Positions 21,946 to 32,025 of a stretch of DNA of 64,000 nucleotides are shown one piece after another. The stretch's first letter is position 1, and every line of letters starts with the position of its first letter. The stretch comes from Benincasa hispida (lineage: Eukaryota; Streptophyta; Magnoliopsida; Cucurbitales; Cucurbitaceae), in NCBI RefSeq assembly GCF_009727055.1, contig NC_052355.1, positions 49,015,463-49,079,462 on the forward strand. The letters run 5' to 3'. The notes under the pieces are model-generated. The model did not search any database and was not told where the DNA came from. It worked only from the letters and a program-made list of their open reading frames with translations. The position numbers were made by a program, and so were the translations under genes.

Positions 21946-22767
21946 AGTCTGTTAAGTTTTGAGGTTGAGGTTCTTGGGTTTCTGCCTCTGTCATTATCTG
22001 TTCTTCTTGAGGTTGATCAGGGTGATCAGTTTGAATACAATTGAAAGGAGTTTGAGGAATATTAGAGAATTCCATCTCATAGTGGTCTTAGGTCATTGTT
22101 CCATCACCAATTTTAGTTGGTTTAGAATCTTTAGAGTCCATATAAAGTACTTCTTCTGTGAATACAACATCTCTACTGATTATGCTTCAATTAGAACTAA
22201 AATCCCACAACTTGAACCCTTTAGTTCCTTCTGGATAGCCAATGAGCATACACTTCACAGCCCTTGGTTGAACCTTCCCCTGTCTGACATGACTATAGCC
22301 CGCACAACCAAAAGGTTCTAGAAAAGATAGGTTAGGAGAGTGGCCTGACCATAGTTCTTCTTGTGTTTTAAAATCAATAGTTGTATATGGAATTCTATTG
22401 ATAGTAAAACATGTTGTAGTTGTTGCCTCTACTCAAAAGGATTCTGCCACCTTAGCTTCTAACATCATACATCTAACCCTCTCTAGGATAGTTCAATTCA
22501 TTCTCTTAGCTACTTTATTCTGTTATGGGGTGTAAGCCACTGTTTTGTGTCTAATTATTCCATTCTCAACATAAAAACTGTTAAAATCACTGCCTAGGAA
22601 CTCTAGATTATTGTCTGTCCTCAGGTATTTGACTCTCTTATTAGATTGATTCTTAATGATAGATTTATAGTTTTTAAACTTATCAAAAGTTTGGTCTTTA
22701 GTTTTTAGTAAATACATTCAAACCTTTCTTGAGTAATCATCTATTAAGGAGAGAAAATACCTTTAGC
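21946..22767 (-). pseudogene. pol: Copia integrase core and C-terminus (Tork-like element)
   Basis: Reading leftward from 22767: FLSLIDDYSRK (first Asp), LRTDNNLEFL (second Asp) and NKVAKRMN, where copia integrases have N-x-V-A-E-R. The catalytic Glu is therefore Lys (codon 22505-22507). Then LEPFGCAGYSHV, VKCMLIGYPEGTKGFKLWD and a Gln- and Pro-rich linker (PDQPQEEQIMTEAE) follow. Stops occur at several points. The frame was continuous with the RT linker at 14794 before the insertion between them. Confidence 0.85.
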
Positions 22768-22772
22768 CATTC

Positions 22773-25149
22773 TGTAACATCCCCAATTTCAGAAAAATTT
22801 AAGTTAATTATCTAAAATTATTGAGTTTAAATTTTCCTTTCATTTGGAAAATTGGGATTAAGTTGAAATAATTGAAAAAAATTTATTGATTAAATTGAAT
22901 TTAATTGATTAGATATTCAAACTGATTATCTTGAAAATATTGAATTTTGCTTCCCTTTGATTTTGGATTTTAGGGCTAACTTAAAAAAAGAAATTAAATT
23001 AAGGAGATAATAAATTTCATGTAGTTTTGAATTGATTTAAATATTTGGAATGATTTAATTTGTGTCAAATTGATGGATCTTATACCATTTAATTTTAGTT
23101 TTTAAAACCTAAATTAAGATAATTTGAAAAGTTAATTGATTTATTAATTTAATAGAATGATTTTGGAGATATTATGATAAAATATTTTATTTATAAATAA
23201 TTGAGATTTTTTCGAAATTAAATGAGAGTGAAAAGTTGCCCAAAATTGGGGAGAAAGCAATTCGATTTTTCAGCGACAGCTTTCACAAAATTGCCGATTT
23301 TTAGAGTTTAAACCGTTGGATCGTGCTCAAATTTGGTCAGTCTGTTTTAGACATATAGAGTTTTATTTTTAATGGTTGGATTGTTGTTTGAAGCTCTAGT
23401 TTGTTCGTAATAGCTACTGAATAAAATCGGTAAAACTAGAAATTCCCCTTCTCTCGCAAACCCTTCTCATGCAAGACCCTCACTACCAGCCGCTAGCCTA
23501 AACAATTTATGTCGTCCGACAGCAACATCCACTGCCTATCTATGGTAGATACGAGCCGATGCGCCATCTATCGCCACTGTCCGATCTTTGTCGGAATCTT
23601 GAGAAAAACCTCGGGTAAGGCTTATTTTCCTTATAATTTGGGAGGTGAAATTCACCCATTTGATTTTGGATTAAATTAGTAACCTCTCTTTGGTGTGAAA
23701 CTTAGATTCAAGATTTGGAAGTTTTGAGACATTGACCATCAAGCTAGAGACCATTTTTTTTTCCAGAAAATTGGTGAAGATCGGTAAGTTTTGTAAGTTG
23801 TTGGATGGTTATTCTTTTGGATTGAGAGTAATAGTGGAAAATTAAGTTATTGATTTTGGATTTAATTCTTGATCAGATTGGCTAATTGAATCAAGTTTTA
23901 GAATTTGTCTTGGACTAAGCCACAGCTTTAGGTTGATTCAAATGTGCTAAAGAAGTTCTAAGGAGATTTTGTTTTGCGTTTTTTACCAAGTTGATATAAG
24001 TGGTACTATTATCGGTGCCTTTGTGCCAGGTGACCTAGTCTAGAATTATAAAGTTAACTATTGAACTCTTGAAGCATGATTTTTTTATTATGTTTTACTT
24101 GTTGCATGACAGTTATAAGTATTATGAGCATGTTCAAATTTCTAATCAATACTGATATTATGTATGTGGTGTATAAATAGACCAATAGCGCGGTTTACTG
24201 TTTCGCCTTGATGCATGTTTTATTTCAGAGGACCTACGGGTCTAGTTTCATGTTTGACGGTGTGCCTACAGGCCGCTAGACATGCGTGGGTCGAAAGGTT
24301 CACATTCATGTTATTTTTCCATGTTTGACGGTGTGCCTACGGGCCACTAGACATGCGTGAGCCGACAGGTTTACGTTCATGTTACTTTTATTTTCATGTT
24401 TCATGTTTGACGGTGTACCTATGGGCCGCTAGACATGCGTGAGCCGACAGGTTTACGTTCATGTTATTTTCATGTTTGACAGTGAGCCTACAGGCGGCGA
24501 GACATGCGTGAGCTGACAGGTTTACGTTCATATTATTTCCATGTTTGACGGTGTGCCTATGGGCCGCTAGACATGCGTGAGTCGACGGATTCATGTTCAT
24601 GTTATTTTCATGTTTGACGGTATGTCTACGGGCCGCTAGACATGTGTATCAAGACAAGCACGTCTTTTGGTTTTCCTTTCATCATAAAAAACCGATGTAG
24701 CTGTATGAGCCACGAGCTAATTTTCTTTGCTCATGGATGCATAGCTTGATCCCAGTAATGGGATCACTTACTGAGTATTTTATACTCAACCTTTCTTAAT
24801 TTATGTTTTTAAAGTAACGATAGGAACGGACCGACGTGTGACGAAAGGGACCTGTGATCATGTCATATAGGACATGTAAATCGCTTCTGCTCAGTTTATG
24901 TTTTCAAGCTATTTAAAATTTTTTATTTGAAACTTGATGTTGGTCAAAATTTTATTTGTTTAAGTTATTTTTTCTTCATTATTTTAGGGGCCCCGAACAA
25001 AAGTTTTACTTATTTGTTATTTATTTTGGAAAACTGTCTTTATTATTTTAATGAAATTTATTTTCCTCAATGGTCAAAATATTTTGAATGTAAATGTATA
25101 ATTATGAGTAATGACCGTTATCAGAGTACCAAAAGGTTAGGTCATTACA
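22773..25149. mobile_element. Solo LTR, 2.38 kb, TSD CATTC
   Basis: It starts TGTAACATCCCC and ends GGTCATTACA, with TG and CA ends. CATTC flanks both sides (22768-22772 and 25150-25154), an exact 5-bp target duplication inside copia integrase. No coding sequence is inside. The family and strand are uncertain because the ends read plausibly both ways. It contains a six-unit minisatellite (24245-24655). Its right end was later duplicated together with flanking copia sequence. Confidence 0.85.
24245..24655. repeat. Six-unit minisatellite, 68-82 bp units
   Basis: The unit begins CATGTTTGACGGTGTGCCTA and contains GGCCGCTAGACATGCGTGAG and a run ending TTCATGTTATTTT. Units start near 24250, 24321, 24403, 24472, 24540 and 24609. 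The minus-strand ORF at 24394-24600 is a by-product of the repeat. Confidence 0.85.
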
Positions 25150-25483
25150 CATTCCATGATTGTGTCCTTGCAGATCCCCACAAGTCAGAATGTATTTAGC
25201 TTAGAATTTCAGTGGTTGTGTGAGTTCCCTTCACAAACTTCTGTTTTTTGTTATTTATTTTGGAAAACTGTCTTTATTATTTTAATGAAATTTATTTTCC
25301 TTAATGGTCAAAATATTTTGAATGTAAATGTATAATTATGAGTAATGACCGTTATCAGAGTACCAAAAGGTCGGGTCATTACACATTCCATGATTGTGTC
25401 TTTGTAGATCCCCACAAGTCAGAATGTATGTAGCTTAGAATTTTAGTGGTTGTGTGAGTCCCCTTCACAAACTTCTGTTTCTT
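25016..25483. repeat. 234-bp tandem duplication across an LTR/host junction
   Basis: Unit 1 (25016-25249) and unit 2 (25250-25483) each hold the last 134 bp of the solo LTR followed by about 100 bp of copia integrase. They differ at about eight positions by eye, so this is an old real duplication and not an assembly copy. It must postdate the LTR insertion. Confidence 0.85.
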
Positions 25484-26000
25484 AGACTTCCCATAGATAC
25501 AATGTTCACAACCTTTTAACTTGATCACCCCCTGTTTCTGTAGCTCTTGAATTCCTCTCTCACTTATATGTGAGAGTCTTCTATGCCACAATCAATCTCA
25601 ACCTCTTCAAGCTTCTATGTTGCAAGTGTTTGGGCTGGTAATGAAACATTTCTCACAAAGTACAGCCCATTAGACTTCATCCCATTAAAGATAGGTCTTC
25701 CATCCTTTGAAATCTGTAGGCTTCCATTCTTCCCAACAAACACACAACCTTGGTTATCAAGCATTCCCATAGAAATTAGATTTCGTCTAAGCTATGGAAC
25801 ACTTCTTACTTCTTTGAGGAGTATGTCTTTATTATCTTGGAGTTTAAGCACCATTGAGCCTATTCCAACCACCTTGCAACCGTGATTGTCTCCCATGAAT
25901 ATCGATCCACCATCCGATGATTTATAGGAGATAAACCATGCCTTTGATGATGTCATGTGATAGGTACAACTTGAGCTAACACACAGTCTTCTTTAGATTC
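25384..26000 (-). pseudogene. pol: Copia protease, GAG-pre-integrase and integrase start
   Basis: Protease reads CTYHM (25955-25969), preceded by Ser-Ser-Ser (25970-25978) where copia proteases have the Asp-Ser-Gly active site. The catalytic Asp is lost. Then FMGDNHGCKVVGIGSM and LISMGMLDNQGC follow. The GAG-pre-integrase domain shows WHRRLSHISERGIQEL and the zinc-binding CEHCIYGKSKKQKF (about 25480-25590). The start of the integrase core, SYIHSDLWGSTK, is cut at 25384 by the inserted LTR with its duplicated end. Confidence 0.85.
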
Positions 26001-26857
26001 ATGGTCATTTTCTCTTTCCTCAGTGGTCACAAGAATTTCTGTGAATTCAAGTCCATCCTCCATAATAGAAACATCTCCTCTCCTATGTTCCTTTGCTTTT
26101 TGAAATCCTTTCTATATGGTTTCTTCTTTTTATCAAGACAATCTCTTTTGAAATGTCCTTCTTTATGGCAAAAGAAATATTTCAGAACATATTTATCCCT
26201 CTGTTCACGATTCTCCTTCTGAAAGTTAGATTTCTCATTTCTTGAGAAAGATTTTCCTTTTGTAAACACTGATTCAACATCACAACTTCCCTTGGATTCA
26301 ATTTTAAGCTCTAGCTCCTTACTTCTCAAGGCTGTGATTACATTATCAATAGAAATTGAAACTCTTCCATATTTCAGTGTTGCCTTCACATCTTTATAAC
26401 TCTCATGTAGAGAGTTTATTAGGATTGCAGCCTCACTGTCTTCTTCTAGACTGTCCCTGGTTTGAGCAAACTCACTTGTGAGTTTCTTGAACTCATCAAA
26501 GATTTGCATCTAAGGACTTTGAAGAACTCATTTTGAAGGAAAACAATTTCTCCCTCACATATAGCTTGTTAGGCACATCCTTCTTCATATAGAGTTTCTT
26601 CAGCTTCTCTCATACTCATAGGTTGTGTTCTCGTTGATGACCTATCTTAGTATGCTATTTGAAATATTCAAAATCAGTGCTTCATAAGCCACTTGGTCCA
26701 TATTATGTCTTTTTTATTCAGTGAGAGTTTCAGGCAAAGATTTAGGATCATTAAGAGCCCTTTCTGGGAAGCCAGAAAAAGCTTGAATTCTCTTCATTCA
26801 TAACTGAAAATCCCCATTTCCTGTGGATTTCTCCACCTCATATCGAGCTACTGCCAT
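26000..26857 (-). pseudogene. gag: Copia gag (Tork-like element)
   Basis: The ATG at 26857 begins MAVARYEVEKSTGNGDFQL, the usual copia gag start (VEKFNG-type). The conserved Trp is replaced by a stop directly after it. The second half (26509-26027) has IFDEFKKLTSEFAQ, AILINSLHESYKDV and a CCHC zinc knuckle C-F-F-C-H-K-E-G-H-F-K-R-D-C near 26140-26190, spaced CX2CX4HX4C. In the virus-like particle gag binds RNA. This copy is broken by at least one stop and shifts between 26510 and 26800. Confidence 0.85.
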
Positions 26858-26936
26858 TTCTGACTTTCTTGGTGTTCTTGACAGGTTCTTGGAGTTTTCT
26901 TGGACTTTCTTGAAGCTTTCTTGGAGTCTTCTTGGA

Positions 26937-26954
26937 GGTCTAGCTCCGATACCA
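26937..26954 (-). other. Copia primer-binding site
   Basis: On the minus strand TGGTATCGGAGCTAGACC, close to the TGGTATCAGAGC complement of the 3' end of initiator tRNA-Met. It lies 2 bases inside the LTR edge at 26957. Confidence 0.85.
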
Positions 26955-26956
26955 GT

Positions 26957-27557
26957 TGTTAAACATAGTAATGGGCCCTTTTTAAATTTCTGAGAGAACT
27001 TGAAAGAAAAGCCCAAATGAAACTTCAGCTTAAATGGCCCAAAAAAAAATCTGAAAAAGTCAAGTGGTTCTCCTCTTTCCACGTAGCAGACTTTAAATAA
27101 GAAACTAAAAGATAAGAAAACTTCATTTTTTTCCTTTCCTTTGTATTTTCACCATTCGAAACCTTCTGCTAGGGTTTTCTATTCTCCCTAACTTTCTCTC
27201 TATTGTCTTAGTTATTCCACAAAAATCGAAGAAGAAATTAGAAGAAGAATAACATGTAAGTTGAAAGACATAGAAAAGAGAAAAAGAACACGATCTATAG
27301 TGGTTCGATGAGAAATCACCTACACCCACCCTTCAAGGTTTTAGACCTGTCTCTTATACACATCTAGATGTGTATAAGAGACAGGGTTTTAGACTGTCTT
27401 TTTATTTCTCTTTCAAAGCTTTCTTCTTTTTACTGATTTCTTATGTCATCAATATTTTCCTTTCCTTATCTGTTTTATATACACAGATATGTTCGTAAAG
27501 AGGTTACAAAACAGGTAAGCTAAAAACAACTTTTACAGATTATTTGTTAGTTCAACA
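26957..27557 (-). mobile_element. 5' LTR of the Tork-like copia element
   Basis: On the minus strand it starts TGTTGAAC at 27557 and ends GTTTAACA at 26957, with inverted TGTT and AACA ends, directly upstream of the PBS. It is 601 bp as assembled, including a 38-bp adapter sequence and a 10-bp duplication that are not biological. The element's 3' LTR is missing, so no target duplication can be tested. Confidence 0.75.
27347..27384. other. Nextera mate-pair junction adapter (assembly contaminant)
   Basis: The 38 bases are the 19-base Tn5 mosaic end CTGTCTCTTATACACATCT joined to its own reverse complement. That is exactly the circularisation junction of Nextera mate-pair libraries. The 10 bases GGTTTTAGAC occur on both sides, close to the 9-bp duplication left by Tn5. 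It is not plant sequence. Confidence 0.95.
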
Positions 27558-28226
27558 AATATTGACCACTTTCTGTTTTCTTTTCATTTGTATAGATGAA
27601 TTGTAACTTCAGCTTTGAGCTTCAAGATATATATTTTAGCTCAACTATTTTACAAAAACATAAACAAACAATTATGTAGCTTAAAGAAATAGGATACTAT
27701 ATGCATTAAATTTGATCATACCACTGTCATCTAAATATTGACTTTGAAGATTGGCCTTGTTGATGCCAAAATCTGGATAGATAAAAGAACCTAACTTCCA
27801 CGTGACAAAAATGATAAATTTGTTTAGATGGAAGAAGAATGTGATATCCAAAACAAAATAAACATACATACCAGTGCGATGCTTGCCACACATATTATAT
27901 GATGCTTACGTCAAAAAGTGAGAGAGTATGAAACTTTTAGGAATTAAGACTGAGAATTGACTTACTTTCCCTAGGAGCTTATCTTTCATAGAGTTCGAAG
28001 CTACATTAGGATTTAGAATAACCCTTTATCTTCTCGAGTTCGCAAGGCTATGCCTCATTAACCATCGTACTAGGCTCGGCCTTTGCCAAGGCCAAGGCCA
28101 AGCACCTCTCCCTAGGACGATATTCTAGGGTGAGGGTATGTATGCACATGCATACACCGTTCGACATTTTGTTAGGCTTGACATTGGCCAAGGTTAAGGT
28201 TGAGCATATATGGCTAGGACCAAAAC
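27558..28226. other. Intergenic, no gene recognised
   Basis: AT-rich up to about 27900, then less so. A short stretch (28075-28200) has repeated GCCAAGGCCAAGG and GGCCAAGGTTAAGG words. The minus ORF at 27681-27893 (70 codons) matches nothing I recognise. Confidence 0.6.
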
Positions 28227-28636
28227 TGTTGGAAGGAAAATTAGAGATGGGGTTGTTGCGCACGCAATCATACATTAGACATGGCTTAAGCTATGCGTTT
28301 ATGCCCATGCGTCGAAAGTCATGCATTGGAATGAAAATGCGTTAATCTATTATGCAATGACCACACGTTCCTATCACAAGTTTTCTTACGCTTTCGCCAA
28401 GTATAACGCGAACGCAAGTTTCTCGGATAATTCGAGGTCGAACACAGGGACTTGTCACTCAATAATGCTTGTAAAGCAATGCGTTTGAGGCGATGAATAA
28501 AAAAAAAGAAGAAGAAGTTTAATGGATTTACACACTACTCCTACTCCTAACTAAACTGATTGAGCAATAGAAGACTTGCGATGAGAATAGGTAGATACAC
28601 AACAACCGTTAACGCATAGTAGTGTTTATTATCTTA

Positions 28637-28779
28637 AATCGCTCGAGTAATCCCAGCTCGTCATACTAACGCATCGCACACCTCTCGGTGGGCAGTCGCA
28701 TGACTATNAATCGCTCGAGTAATCCCAGCTCGTCATACTAACGCATCGCACACCTCTCGGTGGGCAGTCGCATGACTAT
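28637..28779. repeat. Exact 71-bp duplication around a single N (assembly artefact)
   Basis: Bases 28637-28707 and 28709-28779 are identical over 71 bp with one N at 28708 between. Copy C (about 16100-16230) has the sequence once. This is what unmerged overlapping contig ends look like. Confidence 0.9.
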
Positions 28780-29627
28780 ATCTCTATAGTGCATGGTTGC
28801 ATCGAGCATAAGATTGTGTCTATCTCTAAGAACAATGCATACTTTGCTTTACTACGTTCCATCTCTTACCTTCTCAAGCAGTTAGACGCGACTATTTAAC
28901 TGATATACAAGCAATGCAACAACCCATAGACAAGCGTTGTTACAGCCTTTCACTAAGCAAAGAGGATTAACTCACTATACTCGTACAACGCACACCTCTC
29001 GGTGGGTTGCTACATGCGTCTTATCTCTAGGCTACACGATTAAGTATACTATCACCTTTGATAAATAAACGATGAAGGTAAATGATGATAAAAATAAAGA
29101 TGATGAAGAAGATGTCATTGAAGGAATCAAGAGATGCATTGATTACAAAATGTCTTAATATCTTAAGCTAAAATGCAATACAATACAGAGGTTAGAAGAG
29201 AAATGAAGGATTTTGCGTCAAGGCTATCAGTGGTGCCATGAATGAATGGTGGAGATGTCTCTCTCGAGCTCTATCTCCAGCAAAAGCTCCGGTCGTCACT
29301 CGGTCTGGTTTGTGGAGGTGAAGAATTCTCACTGAAAATCTTGCTCAAGCTCTCATCTGTGATTGTCGGGATGCTTTGAAATGAAGCTCCAAGGGGCTAT
29401 TTATAAGGTTTAAATGCCGACAGCTATCATGATTGTGTTATGGCTCACTGTTGCCTTTGTTGCGGTATGGGCAATGTCACATCGTCTTATCTTGTTGATA
29501 CTCCTAAGGTATGCGTCCGAGCTTGATTCAGCTGAAATATCAACACGTTTTACCCATATTGCGATCATCCTTCTATTATGGTTGTCACTCTGTGACCGCA
29601 ATCTTCAATTGATCACAGCATTTGCTT

Positions 29628-29740
29628 GATCACCGCAACTTTCATGCGATGGACGCATTCGATCACCGCAACTTTCATGCGATGGATGCATTCGATCACC
29701 GCAACTTCCATGCAATGGGCGCATGCGATCACCGCATGCA
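29628..29740. repeat. 33-bp tandem repeat in LTR copy D
   Basis: About three units of GATCACCGCAACTTTCATGC followed by GATGGACGCATTC, period 33 bp. It corresponds to the array in copy C but with different unit bases. Confidence 0.75.
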
Positions 29741-30020
29741 TTCGTCTATGCGATAGCTTAGTTTTCAGCGCATGCGTTTGTCTTTGCGGTTGCCTGGTTT
29801 CAGCGCATGCGTTTGCCTGTAATTGCTTATTTTCAACGTATGCATTTGATTCTTGCAATAACTACAAATATAGACACTTTGGCACGGAGTAACGCATAAT
29901 ATTGGGGTCAGTAAGGATTTAGGTGCTAATCGACGCAAAATTCAAATTTTCGCAAATTCCAAATATTATCACCACATTTTCTACTTATTAGCCCTCATAA
30001 TTCTAAATAAAAGGCTTATA

Positions 30021-30044
30021 ATAACTGGCATTTCTAGCAGTTAT
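30021..30044 (-). other. Decayed hairpin at LTR start (copy D)
   Basis: On the minus strand ATAACTGCTA, GAAA, TGCCAGTTAT. The outer seven pairs are intact; positions 8 and 9 no longer pair. Confidence 0.7.
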
Positions 30045-30199
30045 CAAAAACCGAAACTAATCATCTTCCTTAGGTCCATTGTGGTCCTAGGATACTACTT
30101 ATGGTCCAAATTTTGTTATTTTCTTGTGTCGTTCTTGTTACGTTTTATTGATTATGTCATGTGGTCCAAAATCATCCATAATAGACCATGAAGTTGATA

Positions 30200-30290
30200 G
30201 TATATATACGGGGTGAGAGAATCGAACCTCATACTTCGAAATTGATAGTATAAGTTTATATCAATTGAGTTATGTTTATGTTAACACTTG
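30200..30290 (-). repeat. SINE-like remnant with tRNA promoter boxes
   Basis: On the minus strand an A-box-like TAACTCAATTGA is followed some 35 bases later by GAGGTTCGATTCTCTC, which fits the B-box consensus GWTCRANNC. It is not a tRNA: no cloverleaf forms. It resembles the copy at 56418-56545. Confidence 0.45.
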
Positions 30291-31209
30291 TCTAGTAGTT
30301 ATATTGAAATCGACCCAAATTTGTACATGATTTCTCCCCTTCTTTCCCTAATGTAATTAGTTTATTTTGACGATTTCAAAAGCAAGTGCACCAGTAGTCA
30401 AGTTTAGTAATCTAAGAAAATAGTTTTTAAAAATTTATTTATTTATTGAATTTGGCTAAGAATTCTATTTCTTACTTAAGAATGGTGAGAAGCGTGATGA
30501 GAAATGGACAGAATAGTTAAAAAGGAAAAAAAAAAACCCAGAATTCTAATGTTAAAATATAATTAAATCTTATATCTCAATTAATTAAGATATATATTAA
30601 AAATAAATTGAAGATTCAAATTTTTACTCACACGTAGGACCCAGACAAAAAAGGAAGTCCATAAGCTTTACCACCAGTAATCAATAATTAATTAATGATT
30701 ATGAGAAGTAGTAGCACCCCGACCATCATGAATCATATTAAAGAAATAATTTATTAGATTAAAATAAATAAGGATTAATTAAAAATAGGAGTTGAAAGGC
30801 TTATATAATTCAAATATAACTCAACTCTCACATGCATGTAGAATAAAGAATTAATTAATAATTTTCAGGAATTAAGATGATAATATCAATATCCATTATT
30901 ACTTCATGAAATTAGGAACCACCAACAGCTAGGTTATCCGAATATGTAGCAAGTTGACGTTGACCGAATATAATAGTTTTTTTTAATAAATAGATAAATA
31001 TTATATATTTTTCAATTCTAAAAAAGATAATCATATTCTTATTTTTTTTTTAATATGTTTATTCGGGAAATATGCCGAATTTGTCAACTTATTAGAAAAA
31101 GAAATAAAGTATTTTTCGAAAACAAATGGATCATTTCATTTCGACTCCCGAAAGTATATTCTTTACTTTAAGCACCATTGGTTTACATTTTACAATACAA
31201 TTCTATATA
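30291..31209. other. Intergenic AT-rich, no gene
   Basis: No ORF of note. A-rich and T-rich runs and short homopolymers only. Confidence 0.7.
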
Positions 31210-31219
31210 NNNNNNNNNN
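31210..31219. other. Assembly gap, 10 N
   Basis: Ten N in a row. The true size of the gap is unknown. Confidence 0.95.
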
Positions 31220-31924
31220 ATAAGTAGTGTGGATTGAACTATTTAGGTTTTTTTCTTCACGAAAATTTTAAAATAATATTTAGGGAAGAAAACAATTTCT
31301 CTCTTCAAACTTGATAGAGTTAATCAATTTTTAAAATAAAATTTCACTGTTATCCAATTAAATGAAAGACTTGTATAAGCTAACTTTTATGACATCTATT
31401 CACTAATTTTTTTTCCCAAAAAGAACATGGTAAATATTTCACATGACTACTAATTTTTATATAATTCAAGCAATACATTAAATTAAGTGAAGTTAATGTA
31501 CAAGATTGACCATTTATTAAATCTTTCCAAACTTATAAATTTCAACAACATTAATGCATAACCTAATCCACCCATCAAATTCGTGTCCTATATGTGTTTT
31601 AATTCATTAAATGTATGTGAAATTATATAATTTTTTTAATGATTTTCGAAGAAAAAAATCTATCAAAAAATAAAAATTTATATTTTTAATTTAACCGGTG
31701 AGATTAGAAGATTCAAACCTCTCACCTTTTATACTATATAAGTTAGTGGTGATGTTAATTTGCAATAATAATTAGAACATTAAATTTTAATTTTATAGAA
31801 TTAAGAGTTTGTCATGATTTTTTAAATGGTAATAAAAAATAAAGTTTGATACATTTTGCAAGGTAAAAAATGGCTCGTTTTCCCCTAATATTTATTTCTA
31901 AAAAAATCCACCATATAAACGTTG

Positions 31925-32025
31925 AATCATAAATTGTAGCCGTCAGTTTGAAGTCGTCGCATGGCTGCCGTTACGGGAGGACTAACTGGCACCCGTTTTG
32001 TCGTGGAAGTCCACGCGCATTGATT
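31925..32025 (+). other. GC-rich island (1)
   Basis: It contains CACCCGTTTTGT (31990-32001) and CCACGCGC (32011-32018). Both words recur inverted in island 2. CGCG boxes are known binding sites of CAMTA factors, but no gene lies next to it. Confidence 0.4.

Larger units (their letters stand above)
13815..27557 (-). mobile_element. Ty1/copia element (Tork-like), split by nested insertions
   Basis: On the minus strand the order is 5' LTR (27557-26957), PBS (26954-26937), gag (26857 to about 26000), protease, GAG-pre-integrase, integrase start (to 25384), insertion, integrase core (22767-21946), insertion, linker and RT (14794-13815). The order protease-integrase-RT is that of Ty1/copia. The RNase H end and the 3' LTR are missing on the left. 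Two large insertions (14795-21945 and 22773-25149) split it. Many stops show that it is dead. Assignment to the Tork lineage is by general resemblance only. Confidence 0.85.
28227..30046 (-). mobile_element. Solo LTR of an Athila-type element (copy D)
   Basis: On the minus strand it starts TGATAACTGC at 30046 and ends TTCCAACA at 28227. The flanks AAAAC (28222-28226) and AAAAC (30047-30051) are an exact 5-bp target duplication. It aligns with copy C (opposite strand) throughout, including the ATTATAAGCC block after the start and the block with GTTCGACCTCGAATTATCC. The true length is about 72 bp shorter than assembled because of the artefact at 28637-28779. No coding sequence is inside. Confidence 0.85.

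Noticed and set aside
24394..24600. Repeat-protein gene on the minus strand
   Set aside because: The ORF exists only because the minisatellite unit keeps a frame open.
27681..27893. Minus ORF of 70 codons
   Set aside because: No recognisable domain or promoter, and AT-rich. It may be a decayed gene fragment, but I cannot support it.
30200..30290. tRNA gene
   Set aside because: Only the A and B boxes can be seen; acceptor and anticodon stems do not form.
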